DNA of 64,000 nt. It comes from Hibiscus mutabilis. Lineage: Eukaryota; Streptophyta; Magnoliopsida; Malvales; Malvaceae. The stretch covers positions 47,729,392-47,793,391 of the forward strand of contig CM033732.1 of assembly GCA_019671005.1 (NCBI GenBank), written 5' to 3'. The notes under the pieces are model-generated. The model was not told where the DNA came from. It did no database searches and saw only the letters and a list, made by a program, of their open reading frames with translations. The position numbers were made by a program, and so were the translations under genes. Of the stretch, positions 12,237 through 22,402 are shown piece by piece; the first letter of the stretch is position 1; every line of letters begins with the position of its first letter.

Positions 12237-13378
12237 CTAAAGTGCAACTATGCTCTCCATATATGAAAAACCAAAATTCAGCAAAGCCTTGGTGTGACCG
12301 GTCGGAATTTTCCCAATATTCACTTCCTTTAGACTCCCGTTCCTGTGATTATATATAAACAAACTCCCCTCGGTTATGGTCAAAGCTTCTTCGCTCCTTG
12401 GAAAATCGAGCACGGATGGCACGTTTCGACAATCGAGTGTTAAACGGATTCTTCTCCACGACTCTAGGACGCCATAGATTTCCATCGCCCAGAATTCATA
12501 TGGTTCTTGTGGATAACCCCCAGTCCCAACACAAAGATTTCCTCCCATTGCATACAGCTGACCATATAAATCATTGGAAAGTGGTGTAGGGATTCTTGAT
12601 AATTCTTGCTTCGTTAGGTCAAGAGCAGTGATGCTGAGATCTGGTTCTGACCCGTAGGCCGTGATCCAGTGGATAACTCCATTCATGTGTACACCGTAAC
12701 CTATGATTTCTGTTGCTGTCCGACCATCGTGAGGGAAATCCCCGATGCGACTCCATGCACAGTTTTTTAACGAGTAAACATATACTACGGTAGCGATGTC
12801 ATCGGTCCACTGTCGAAGTTCACCACCTTATAATCATCGTTAAAGGAATCGTACCCAAACCCACCGAAAATTGGATGCATAGAGGCGAAATCGGGCGTAA
12901 TGTTGGGATCATGATCGGAAAGAATTGTGTTGGTTTCTCTGGTTGATGGATTGACCAAGGCTAGGGTTCTTGGAGAAGCAAAAACACACAACAGGCCATT
13001 GCATGAACCCCATAACATCATCTTCAGGTCATTACCGCTGAATTTCAGGCCGAACGACGAGTCCTCCGCCACCAGCTTCGCTTCGTGTCCACTAACCAAC
13101 GAATCGTAATCCAACTCCAACCTACGCGGAAAATCGTTCCAACGGCCCATAACATATGTCAGTCTCTTGGACTTAATAGACCAGTTTAGTTGCAATTTCA
13201 CAAACTGGGGATCAGAGATTAGGTTGCGCCACGCTTTCGAAATGCATTTGAATCGACATAGAGATTTAACAGGTAATCTGGAAAGAATCTCCGCGATAAT
13301 ATCTTCGGGGACATGTTCCTTAGGATTTGGTTGCCTACTAGTTGCTGCTGCTGCTAGTTCTTTTCTTGTTGGACTCAT
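12237..13378 (-). pseudogene. F-box protein copy 2, broken by a frameshift
   Basis: 13378-12785 encodes the F-box half (VPEDIIAEILSRLPVKSLCR, then GSCNGLLCVF, NPSTRETNTI, GGFGYDSFNDDYKVV), then runs into TAG. The following stretch, from about 12797 down, continues the homology in another frame (VYVYSLKNCAWSRIGDFPHD), and 12686-12237 carries the rest to the family ending VAL. One small indel near 12785-12810 explains this. Compared with copy 1 the second half also has about a dozen extra residues after DFPH. The C-terminus is complete, unlike copies 1 and 3. The TATA box at 13435-13442 is intact. A truncated 197-residue F-box protein could still be made. Confidence 0.8.
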
Positions 13379-13434
13379 ATTGCCTTCGAGTATATGTCAA
13401 AGTCATAAGCCTAACCCTAAAAATTAAAACTTCA

Positions 13435-13442
13435 TATTTATA
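13435..13442 (-). promoter_or_regulatory. TATA box of F-box copy 2
   Basis: Minus-strand TATAAATA about 57 bases upstream of the ATG at 13378, matching the position in copy 1. Confidence 0.55.
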
Positions 13443-13449
13443 GGTAATC

Positions 13450-15690
13450 AAATCCTAAACCGACTAGAATTAAAATGTTAATTTTATGTTTTTCCTTGAT
13501 TAATTAAATTTAAATACCAATAGAACATATATGGTGATTAAATTAAATTCTATAGGAATTGTTGAAGCGATCTTGCTAGCTATTTATCTAACTTTTGTGA
13601 TTTCTATTTCAAAATTTCGTGTTCAACACGTGTTTGGAAATATAATCTAAGAATCAATCCTCCAAAGATATTTGTATCAGACATAATATATCAGTATCCA
13701 ACTCACATCAAAGATATTTCGTGTTTAGGGATTAGGAGTTAGGGATTTATGTTGTTGTGTTTAGAATTTAGGGTTTAAAGTTACAACTTAAGACTTAGAA
13801 TTAGAGTTTAAGGTTATGAATTTAGATATAAATTTGAGAATAAGCTTAAAATTTCTTTTTATAAGCATAAGAGATTTTTGTTGTACTCTTTTCTTCCCTT
13901 AGGATTAGAGAAATTTTTAATAAGTCACGTAACTCTGGTTCTTAATAAAATTATATTGATTAGCAAAAAAAAAAACAGATTCAAAAAGTTTATAGATGGA
14001 ACAAAAATCTTCTGCCCTTATTGGTTGGTGTTCTATTCAATGCCCTATCACTAAAAAAATAAACTCTAAACCGGCCCACATTCTAAATCCTAAACTTTAA
14101 ACCTAAACAGTAAAAAATACACCATGCCCCTAATTCAATACACCCTAATAATAAACCTTACCCTTAAACCTTAAACTTAAATCCTAATGTTGATCTTGAT
14201 ATCTACCGAATTTAAAAATTGAGAGTTTAAGGTTTAAGAGTAATGTTGTTTGCATGTATGCTAGAAAAAAAATATGTTTGGGCAATGTTGTTCACAGGGG
14301 TGGAACTAAGAGAGGACTTGTGGGGGCCACGGCCTCCTTAAATTTTTAAAAAATTAGGTTTTAGCCCCTTAAATTTTTAAAATGTTTATTTTGGCCGTCA
14401 CAAAATTTTAAAAATTCATATTAATTTTTAAAAATTTTAATTAAATTCCTCCCATGATTTTTAAAAGCTCTAATTATTCCTCTCAAAATTTTAAAAATTT
14501 TAGTTATGCCTCAAATTTTTTGAAAATTTTGTAAATAAAACCCTTCATTTTTTTTCTGAAAATTTCAATTTCTATTAAAAAAATATTTTTTTCTTCAAGT
14601 TCCGCCATTGGAATTGTTCGTATGTATGCTAGGAAAAAATTATGTTTTAATTGCATATTGTATGGATTTGTCCCACTGTATGGGGCGCGTTTCTGTGCTT
14701 ATAAGCTGGGCTATGCTCTTATGCTTTTTATCTAGTAAAATTTATAGAATAGCCAAAAAAAAGTTGTTCGTATGGCTCAATCCGACACAAATTAAATCAT
14801 TATCCCAACCAATAATGTTAAGATTCCCCGTTAAGTGAATTTTAAAAATAGCTGATAGTTGATAGCATATTATATTAGTTGATTTGACAAACGGTTTGTA
14901 TTAGCTGATTGTATAGAAGTGTTTGGCAAAATTAGCTGATAGTTGTTTGATTATTTAAACAAACAAAATAATATATCAGGATATGATTATATTCGATACT
15001 TGTTTGAATAGTTTATTAGTTATCAATGTTTTGTATCTATTAATATTAATTAGACTATGAGAAATATTTTTTAAATATAACATTACTAAACATATTTGAA
15101 GTATCTATATATTAATTTATTATTAAATTTAAATACAAATATAAATATAAATATAAATATAAATATAAATGTGTGAAAATTAAAAGGAAAAAATACAATG
15201 TATTAGTTTATAAATGTCGCAATGTAAATACGTGATGGTGAATAAATTAAAATAGAAAAAGTTATATTTAGGTTATTTGGATATTTTTTATAATTGTTAA
15301 GGGTAAAATGATCTTTAGAAGTTTTATGCTAAAATCTCAAATTTCAAAAAGCTCATACTAGTAGTTTTTTTAAAATTAGAGGTTTCATCTCAATACAATA
15401 TTCATCAAACATCCAAATTAACGGATTTGACCGATCAAATCTCTAACTTTAACTCAAACCTCTAATTTTTGCTTAAACATCTTATTACCAAACAAGGTCT
15501 ATGTCAAATTTAATATGAATTGGACAGCTAAGGAAGATGCAACAGGTTGTGGTGAGGCTCTTCATACTCCATACATGCATCAATCCTAAATAACACGAAT
15601 TCATAAATTACCCCAAGATTACAAGCAGCAGCCAACATCTAAGCAAAATTCATACAAAATCGAAACAAAAAACACGATGAAACAAAGGTT
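13450..15690. other. Gap between F-box copies 2 and 3
   Basis: No gene supported. 13545-13600 copies the DUF1517 intron 2 segment (GGAATTGTTGAAGCGATC). 13735-13870 and 14060-14270 are degenerate TTTAGGG/CCCTAAA-type tracts. 14295-14612 belongs to a dispersed repeat that opens GGTGGAACTA and ends AAGTTCCGCCATTGG. 14830-15510 is an AT-rich element with a second copy at 31025-31380; it includes a short ATAAAT tandem array at about 15130-15172. Confidence 0.55.
14295..14612. repeat. GGGGCGGAACTA-type dispersed repeat, long form
   Basis: Runs from GGGGTGGAACTAAGAGAGG to CAAGTTCCGCCATTGG, with AAATTTTTAAAA and CCCCTTAAATTT words between. A second long form is at 50160-50480 and ends CAAGTTCCACCACTG; short forms are at 20768-20945 and 32188-32358. 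The ends are roughly inverted (GGCGGAACT against AGTTCCGCC), suggesting a non-autonomous DNA element. Confidence 0.5.
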
Positions 15691-15847
15691 TAGTTGTGTT
15701 CACGAGTAGGTATAATTTTAAGAGCTAGAATGAAAGTTTTATAAATCCTCCTGAATGCCTCCTGCCACAAAGTAGAGAAGATTAACCTTGTCGAGTTAGA
15801 TATTCCGATACTCGCTTTTGGTAAGTCGTACCGGACTGATCTGCAGT

Positions 15848-17005
15848 CTAAAGTGCAACTACGCTGTCGACGTACGAAAAACCAGAATTCAGCCAACGCT
15901 TGGCGTAACCCTTGGGAATTTGCCCAATATTCACCTCCTTTTGACTCCCGTTCCTGTGATTATATATAAACAAACCCCCCTTGTTAACGATCAAAGCTTA
16001 TTCGCTCCTCGGAAGATCGACTATCGAAGGCGTGCTTCGAAAACTAAATGTTAAATCGATTCTTTTCCACGACTCTTCCACATCATAGATTTCCATGACC
16101 CAAAATTCATATAGAAATTGTCGTAGTCGGTAACCCCCAATACAAAGATTTCCTCCCATTGCATACAACTGAAGCGGTAAAAAACCATCATGGGAAAGTG
16201 GTGTAGGGATCCTCCACGAGAATTCTTGCTTCGTTAGGTCGAAAGCAGTGATGCTCGGAGCTGGTTCGGAGTCGTAACAAGTAATCCAATGGATAACTCC
16301 ATTTAAGTGCACACTTTCACCTATGATTTCGTGTCGGAAAACCCGAATGCAATTCCATGCACAGTTTTTCAACGAGTAAACACCTACGGTACCGATCCAA
16401 TGGTTGATTTTCACTACCTTGTAATCGTCGTGCAAGGCATTATATCCGATCCCGCCCGCTAATGAATTTTGCTCAATTTGGGGACCATAGCAGGAAAAAA
16501 TCGTCTTGGTTTCTCTGGTTGATAGATTGACCAAGGCAGTGGTTGTTGGAGGAGCAAAAGCGACGCACAACAAGCCATTGCATGATCCCAATACTCTCCT
16601 GTTCCAAAAAAGTAGCCTGATCCCGCTACTGCCGATAGTCAGTCCGAACCACGATTCGTCTGCCGTCAGCTTCACTTCGTGTCCGCTAACCAACGTTTCA
16701 TAATCCAACTCCAACCTACGAGGAAATTCTAACAAATCGTACACCACATATGTCAGCCTGTTGTATTTAACAGACTGGTTTAGTTGCAATTTCACAAACT
16801 GGGAGCCAGAGATTAGGTTGCGCCACGCTTTCGACACACATTTGAATCGACATAGAGATTTAACCGGTTGTCTGGAAAGAATCCCCACGATAATATCTTC
16901 GGGGACGTGTTTCATCGGATTTGGTTGCCTCCCAGTCGCCGCTGCTACTAGTTTTATTCTTTTTAGACTCAAATTGTCTGAGTATATGTCAAAGTCACAA
17001 GCCAT
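15848..17005 (-). pseudogene. F-box protein copy 3, cut short by a nonsense codon
   Basis: Open for 335 residues (17005-15998) and then TAA. In copy 1 this region reads RSGEALIV; here it reads RSE-stop-ALIV, and the frame continues in register to the family ending VDSVVAL and TAG at 15848, so about 50 residues are lost. The start differs: the ATG used by copies 1 and 2 is TTG here, and an upstream ATG (MACDFDIYS) is open instead. The F-box has Gln in place of Leu in ILSRQPVKSLCR. Its TATA box is mutated. A truncated product is possible, but several independent marks point to decay. Confidence 0.8.
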
Positions 17006-17026
17006 ATCCTAAAAATTAAAACTTCA

Positions 17027-17034
17027 TATTTACA
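17027..17034 (-). promoter_or_regulatory. Mutated TATA box of F-box copy 3
   Basis: Minus-strand TGTAAATA at the place where copies 1 and 2 have TATAAATA, with the flanking bases shared. Likely weakens the promoter. Confidence 0.5.
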
Positions 17035-17124
17035 GGTAAATCCTAATTCAATTTGAATCAAAATATTGATTTTATTTTTTTCCTTGATTAATTAAAATAT
17101 TAATATCAATAGAACTTATATGGT

Positions 17125-18345
17125 GATTAAATTCTATAGGAATTGTTGAAGTGATCTTGCTAGCTATTTATCTAACTTTTGTGTTTTCTATCTTTTGTTT
17201 TGAATTCAGAAGCAATATCATCCATTCTTTTTTGCATAAACATCGATATTCAATTTATTTGTTGATTATTTTGGATCGAATACAATAAAGGCCTGTTATG
17301 GAAGCGACATTCTCAACCCAGTTGTTGCATTCACAATTAGGGGTGCTTATTGAGTTGAGCAGCTCGCAAACAATTAGAGATTCATTCGGTCAAAACTCGA
17401 TCAACGCTCGACTCGAGTTGCCTCAACTCGAACTCTAGCTCAACTCGAAATCTTAACGAATCGAGTCGAACAAGGCCCAACTCGACACGATAAGTTCCCG
17501 AGCAGCTCATTATTTTTTTATATAATTTTTAATGATTTTTGGTGCTACCTTAACAAATTATGTTCTAAGAAGTTTAAATTATAGTTAAAAACTTTAAAAA
17601 AGTTCAGTTACTTGCTAGGTAATTTACCTATAAAATATTTGATTTCAATTTTCAAAATGTTTTGTATTTTCTGATAATTTTAAAAGTTAATTTGTATTAA
17701 TAAAAAAATTAAATTATAATAATTAGTATTTCCTTTTTTATTAAGGCGTTTTTATTATTAATTTATGTATAAAAGTAGAAAAGAGAAAAAATCTTTAGTT
17801 GTCATATAGAAAATACAATTGAAAGTCAAAAAACCAAAATTCCTAAGACATTCTTTTCTTTTTTGTTCATCTAAGATTGTTGAGAAACTAAAAAGAGTCT
17901 CACAATCGAATATCAACTTCATCTCTAACTCAATCGTGACATGTTCTTTTATTTATCTCCTCAATCCTCACATTTTTTCGTCTGAATTTGTATATTTATA
18001 TTAACCTTTAATAGTACCACTAAATTTTACCTATATTTTAAAAAATAAGTTAAAAATTTTGGCGAGCTTAACGACCAACGAGTCGTGTCGAGTAACAAAA
18101 ATTTTTTAACGAGCACGAGTCGAGCACTACTCAACTCGCAATCGACTTGCTTGATAAACACCCCTATTCACAACGTCATGATTCGAACCCTTAATCTTGC
18201 CATTTTCATCTCTGTCTCACCATCTACATTGCTATTTCATTGGCTATTCTTCTATAATCAAGTTCAACTTCCATACACAACATTATCTGAGTTCGACACA
18301 TAAATATAAGATATGATCGCAAACAAACCTCCAAATATATGGTTT
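17125..18345 (+). repeat. Duplicated DUF1517 intron/exon-3 segment, split by a hAT-like insertion
   Basis: 17128-17235 matches the end of DUF1517 intron 2 (GGAATTGTTGAAGTGATCTT, GCTAGCTATTTATCTAACTT). 18195-18345 matches exon 3 and intron 3 in decayed form (CACCATCTACATTGCTATTTC, GGCTATTCTTCT). The element at 17338-18165 separates the two halves. Confidence 0.6.
17338..18165. mobile_element. Non-autonomous hAT-like element, 828 bp
   Basis: Terminal inverted repeats TAGGGGTGCTTAT and TAGGGGTGTTTAT (reverse complement of the right end). ATTCACAA flanks it at 17329-17336 and 18166-18173, an 8-base target duplication typical of hAT transposons. The subterminal regions are rich in CTCGA/TCGAG words (AACTCGA, GAGTCGAG), as expected for transposase-binding repeats. 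The core is AT-rich with no transposase frame. Confidence 0.8.
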
Positions 18346-18381
18346 AACTTACAATTACAATAACACAAAAGGATAGTATAT

Positions 18382-18707
18382 CGTGAGGGAAACCAATTGG
18401 CGGATAGTATGACTAAGGCCCTGTTTGCGGTTGAAGTTAGGTGAAAAAGCCAGTTTGAGAAGTCAGAAGTAACAAAAAACAGACAACTTTTGAGTGTCAA
18501 AACCTTGGTTTGTCCCCCAACTTAGCTTCTCAAACCTTGGTTTGCAAAAGTTAATTTTTCTAGCTTCTCAAACCTTGGTTTTGTCACCTCAACCGCAAAC
18601 AAAGCCTAAGAAATGAGTCGGATTGCCGCGTTTACTATGAACCTCCGGATGATGTGTTACTTATTTTGCATACCGATTATAAATCCCAAGAAGCCATAGA
18701 TCATTAG
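18382..18707 (+). mobile_element. LINE 3'-end fragment (RNase H-like C-terminus), split by a MITE
   Basis: 18382-18416 reads REGNQLADSMTK, the RNase H-like motif near the end of plant LINE reverse transcriptase proteins. After the MITE, another frame gives SDCRVYYEPPDDVLLILHTD and KSQEAIDH, then TAG at 18705-18707. The ending parallels PPDEILSLLHNDVSS in the LINE fragment at 29465-29823. Only this tail is present. Confidence 0.7.
18417..18606. mobile_element. Tourist-like (PIF/Harbinger) MITE, 190 bp
   Basis: Ends GGCCCTGTTTGCGGTTGAAG and GGCTTTGTTTGCGGTTGAGG (reverse complement of the right end) differ at three positions. TAA occurs directly on both sides (18414-18416 and 18607-18609), the usual 3-base target duplication of PIF/Harbinger elements. 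Internal words such as TTCTCAAACCTTGGTTT are repeated. It interrupts the LINE fragment. Confidence 0.8.
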
Positions 18708-18710
18708 TAG

Positions 18711-18955
18711 ACGTTTACTATGAACCTCCGGATTATGTGTTACCTATGATTTTTGTTCTTTTCTGACCATCGTGAGGGAAATCCCCTATGCGACATGTAC
18801 TGTTTTTTAACGAGTAAACCTCGAGTACGGGACGTATATAATCGGCCCGACGGTCGATTTTCACCTCCTTATAATCATCGTGCAAGACATCGTATTCGAA
18901 CCCACCAATTAATGGATTAGGAACGGTAAAATTTGTGGGATCATATATTATGTGG
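18711..18955 (-). pseudogene. F-box gene relic, copy 4
   Basis: 18747-18955 follows copy 2 (12700-12905) with several gaps: GACCATCGTGAGGGAAATCC, GTTTTTTAACGAGTAAAC, TCCTTATAATCATCGT and CGAACCCACC are recognisable. Only the middle of the F-box-associated domain is left, with no F-box and no open frame. It is joined on its left to a second copy of the LINE-tail words (CGTTTACTATGAACCTCCGG at 18712-18731). Confidence 0.7.
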
Positions 18956-18959
18956 ACTA

Positions 18960-19400
18960 GATTTTACAAGAACCTTTAACATATTTGAACCATTATGCAT
19001 CAAAGTCATGGCAAACTCAAAAATATTTTCTTAGAATTTGAGATAAAAATATAAATTGTCGAGGGATTAAAGTAAAAAAATTAACTTAAAATCATGTGTT
19101 TGTCTCTGCCTACAGGTGAACCGGTGTTTGAAGAGCTGCCGAGCTTTGTTATTACGATTGTTCAAATAGAAGCTGCTAATAGCTTGCCAATTTTCAAGTG
19201 CCGAGGAGACTCTCTTTTGATGATCGGTATCGTAATCACACACGAATCTATATTATTTTTTACAATATTTATTTGTGTGTGATGATAATATTGATCATTA
19301 TATGAGAAATCTCATCAACAATATCTACTCGGAACATATCGAAACAAAAAAAAAAAATTCATAAAGATAAAAACATCATAAACACATTATATACAAAGAG
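18960..19400. other. Unassigned stretch with an exon-like block
   Basis: Mostly AT-rich. 19117-19220 is less AT-rich and follows a good acceptor (GCCTACAG); its plus frame reads EPVFEELPSFVITIVQIEAA. I do not recognise it and no flanking exon fits, so it is left as a possible gene fragment. Confidence 0.3.
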
Positions 19401-19713
19401 TTATTGTATGGAAGCTGCATTTGACTCAACCAGCATGGACCATAACACATGCACATCTTCACAAGGGCAGGATTTCACATCCTCATATAAAATGTATATA
19501 CCTCTTCCTGCAACAAAAAATTCAATGAAACGAAAAGATAAATACATATATATATATACACGCGCGCGCGGAGAATATGAGAAAGAAATGCAGTGATGGG
19601 CGATCGACATACTCTTCTTGTGAATCGAGTGTCGGCGAAACCAGAGTTTCTTCAACGGAGAGAGGAGGGATTTGAGCAGCAACCCCATTTGGAGAAGAGG
19701 GTGTGTGCCTCAT
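19401..19713 (-). CDS. Possible small two-exon gene, 67 residues, unrecognised
   Basis: Exon 1 is 19713-19613, starting MRHTPSSPNGVAAQIPPLSV. The donor GTATGT is strong. Exon 2 is 19503-19401, reading GIYILYEDVKSCPCEDVHVL, then WSMLVESNAASIQ and TAA. The 109-base intron contains TATA/CGCG simple repeats. The frame joins only if the acceptor is the second AG (GGAAG) four bases after the stronger CAG; using the CAG gives an early stop. The composition is less AT-rich than its surroundings, and the Cys/acidic EDV motif occurs twice (YEDVKSC, CEDVHVL), which looks protein-like. No family recognised, and no support beyond the frame and splice sites. Confidence 0.4.
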
Positions 19714-19989
19714 GTGGTTTAAATTAAGGACAAGCTCAACAACAACTACAATGGGAAGAGAAATTTAGGTTTGCTTAGACATGCAGCATTGATGTTATAT
19801 TTATTTGCTTGCTTCATGCACATGAAATATTTGATCTTGCTGCAGTGTCATTTTCGAAACCCTTTTTCACATGTAAAATATGAAGCCACCCTCCCACCAA
19901 TAACCACTAGTTTTCACACCCCATTTGTGATTTCTCTGACTTCTCTTGTTCCTCAAGCCTTAAATGGTTCTACGGTATCGGTTTCTAGA

Positions 19990-20460
19990 ACGTTTTTGGT
20001 CTGAATACAGGGGATTCTCTTGTGTTCTTACCCTTTACGAAAGCGAGAGAGATGGCTACCGCGTCGACCGAGCTAGAAAACAAGTTATGGATACGTGATA
20101 CGTATGATATTTCCGGTGCGGCCTTGTGTTCTCGCGTAAGGATTCTGCATCACTCGCTTAAAAAACTTGTCCTATTGGCTTGCAGCATTGTAAGGATATA
20201 TGCAGGGGTAGAGAGGCTCGTGCTACACCGGCAAGGGACTTAGTTCGCGAGCTCTCGATCTGATCGTTGTCCGGAGAATTGCCATCAAATATCTATGATT
20301 GCAATTTCGACCTCGGGGGACAAATCAAAAAGTTGATGTTTTGGATGCAGTTTACAAACTGAAGAGTTTTCGTCCCTTGAAGATTGAAAGCACCTCCGAT
20401 TAGATCCAGAGTACTATGTTAGATTACCGGAGTCACCGACGATCGAGTCGCGTATCAATT
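19990..20460. other. GC-richer unassigned stretch, possible dead gene
   Basis: Clearly less AT-rich than its surroundings, with CpG-containing words (CCGCGTCGACCGAGC, CGTCCCTTGAAG). Short plus-strand frames read ATASTELENKLWIRDTYDIS, KVDVLDAVYKLKSF and LDPEYYVRLPESPTIESRI, in shifting frames with stops between. This pattern fits a decayed coding sequence, but I cannot name it. Confidence 0.3.
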
Positions 20461-20767
20461 GATGCATATAAAAAATCCACCATGGTATATATTCAGCTTC
20501 TTTTCAACCAAGACACAAAGCTTATTGAATTGCAAAACGAAGTGTAAGTGGAAATGTTACAAAAGTGGAGCTCCTGTAATTTTAAAACATAACACATTGG
20601 GAAGAAATCTGAAAATAAAATTTACAGACCAAATGATATGGTAAGGATCCTAAAAGTACATTGATCCCTAAACTATGTACAACTTGTATTCTGAATACAG
20701 CTGGGGGATCTCTTTGATGCTACATTTCTCAATTTTTACTCTCAAAGTGTGCACAACTATTCTACTA

Positions 20768-20945
20768 TAGGGGCGGAACTATATAAGGATAGAGAGGGGC
20801 AATTGCCCCATCTTCGAAGAATTTTTTTTATTTTTGTCCTTCTATATAATTTTTTTTTAAAAATAGTTTATTTATGAATTTACCCCACTTTTAAACATTT
20901 ATATTTTGCTCTCCAACCCTAAATCTTGGCTCCGTCTCTTCATAG
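20768..20945. repeat. GGGGCGGAACTA-type dispersed repeat, short form
   Basis: Matches 32188-32358 along its length (GAGGGGCAATTGCCCC-like head, AATTTTTTTT, TAGTTTATTTAT, CATTTATA, AAATCTTGGCTCCGTC-like tail). Confidence 0.5.
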
Positions 20946-21292
20946 AAACATGTATTTAGCACAATGCATCATAAAATGACATGATCTATTATTATTAGCA
21001 AGTCATTAAGTACATTCCCATTTGGTTATACATGTCACACATTCGTTGAGCTTTATTTATCGACAATTCAAGACATTTTATTTTTATTAACTTACAATTT
21101 TCAATTCATTACAAATCATATAACATTATTGAAACACAATTCTAATGCATTTTCCATAATTTATACTCCCTTTGTCCCAATAAATTTGTCACATTTGTAT
21201 TTTAAAATTGTCCCACCTAAATTGTAACCTTAAAAAAATCAACAACTATTTAAACACATATTTTTTTCCACCCTTTGTTTTAGTTTCCCAAA

Positions 21293-21661
21293 GGCTTAAA
21301 TGAAAAATCAACCCCTAAACAATACGTTTCGTTTGCTTTTAGCCCTTAAACTATTTTTTGTCAAAATTAGTCCTTAGACTATCATTTATGGTCACTTTAA
21401 GTTCGGTAGTTATCTAAGTCAAAAAAAATTATTTCGGCCAATAAGATATTAACACATCAGAAATTTTTTTTACCAATAGATAGTTTAGAGACTAAAAAGA
21501 AAAATTGACATAGTTTAGGTACTTATTTTAAACAAAAATAGTTTAGTAACTTAAAGTAACCAGAAATGATAGTTTACGGACTTATTTTGACAAAAAAAAT
21601 AGTTTAAGGGCTAAAAACAAACAAAAGACATAATTTAAGGGCTAATTTTTTATTTAAGCCT
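21293..21661. mobile_element. Foldback MITE, 369 bp
   Basis: The left end AGGCTTAAATGAAAAATC pairs with the right end ATTTTTTATTTAAGCCT, and the pairing continues inward through AGCCCTTAAACTATTTTTTG against AAAAATAGTTTAAGGGCT and a TTAGTCC/GGACTTATTTTGAC block. TTTCCCAA on the left and TTTCCAAA on the right may be a degraded target duplication. No coding capacity. Confidence 0.65.
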
Positions 21662-21946
21662 TTTCCAAAGTAAAAGTTAACTTCTTAGTGATAAGATTGT
21701 CATATGAACTTTTTTATGATACATTTCTTACTAAAACTGTTTTTTACCCGTGAAAAGTTAATATGTGACAGTTTAATCGAGTACGGAGTGAATAGAAATT
21801 AAAAGGGTATTTTTACTATTTCAGGTCATTAGTCTTGTTTCTAGGCACATGTGTACATGAAAACAGGGTGTCTAGGAAACGAAATTGAACACAATGATCG
21901 AATAGTAACGAAACTTATAGTGATAAGCCTCTACCAGAACTGCATT

Positions 21947-22402
21947 TAGGAGTGAATAAAACTCTATTCGATTTGAACAAAAAATTAAATTTTTTATTAA
22001 AAGCTAGAAAATTCAACTCGACTCGAAAATGATTTAAATAAAGTTTAAGATATAAAATGAGAATTCAAATAACTCGATTAACTCAAAATTTTTAATAATT
22101 AGTGGATCAATTTATAAGCTCAAGATGAGTCTCTTAACTTTTTCTGATATATGTATATTGCATATGAAGAAATATACATGTATATCGTGTGTGATTATAG
22201 AAAGTTATTTAAATTAGAATCAATTAGTACAATAACTTTATAAATATTTACAATTAAATTTCAACAAAAACTCGAACAATTTAACTCGACTTAACTCTAC
22301 GCGACTTAAAAAAAATTAAATAAAGTTTGAGTCATAAATAAGACATGTAAAATTGACTAAATCAAAATTTTTTAACTAGACTAGATCCAATATTCACTCC
22401 TA
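21947..22402. mobile_element. hAT-like MITE with GAGTCGA-type ends, copy 1
   Basis: TAGGAGTGAATA at the left is the inverse of TATTCACTCCTA at the right. The flanks ACTGCATT and ATTGCATC agree at six of eight bases, consistent with an aged hAT target duplication. Internal blocks (AACTCGACTCGAA, TATATGTATAT, AAAGTTATTTAAATT) recur in opposite orientation at 53473-53822 and 55151-55631. Confidence 0.65.

Noticed and set aside
12687..12790. An intron joining the two halves of F-box copy 2
   Set aside because: The supposed intron aligns with coding sequence of copies 1 and 3 in another frame, so a frameshift explains it better.
15690..15896. Frame MAEFWFFVRRQ downstream of F-box copy 3
   Set aside because: Off-frame reading of the F-box copy's lost C-terminus plus 3' flank.
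19545..19571. ATAT/CGCG tract as a Z-DNA or regulatory element
   Set aside because: Short simple repeat inside a putative intron; nothing further supports a function.
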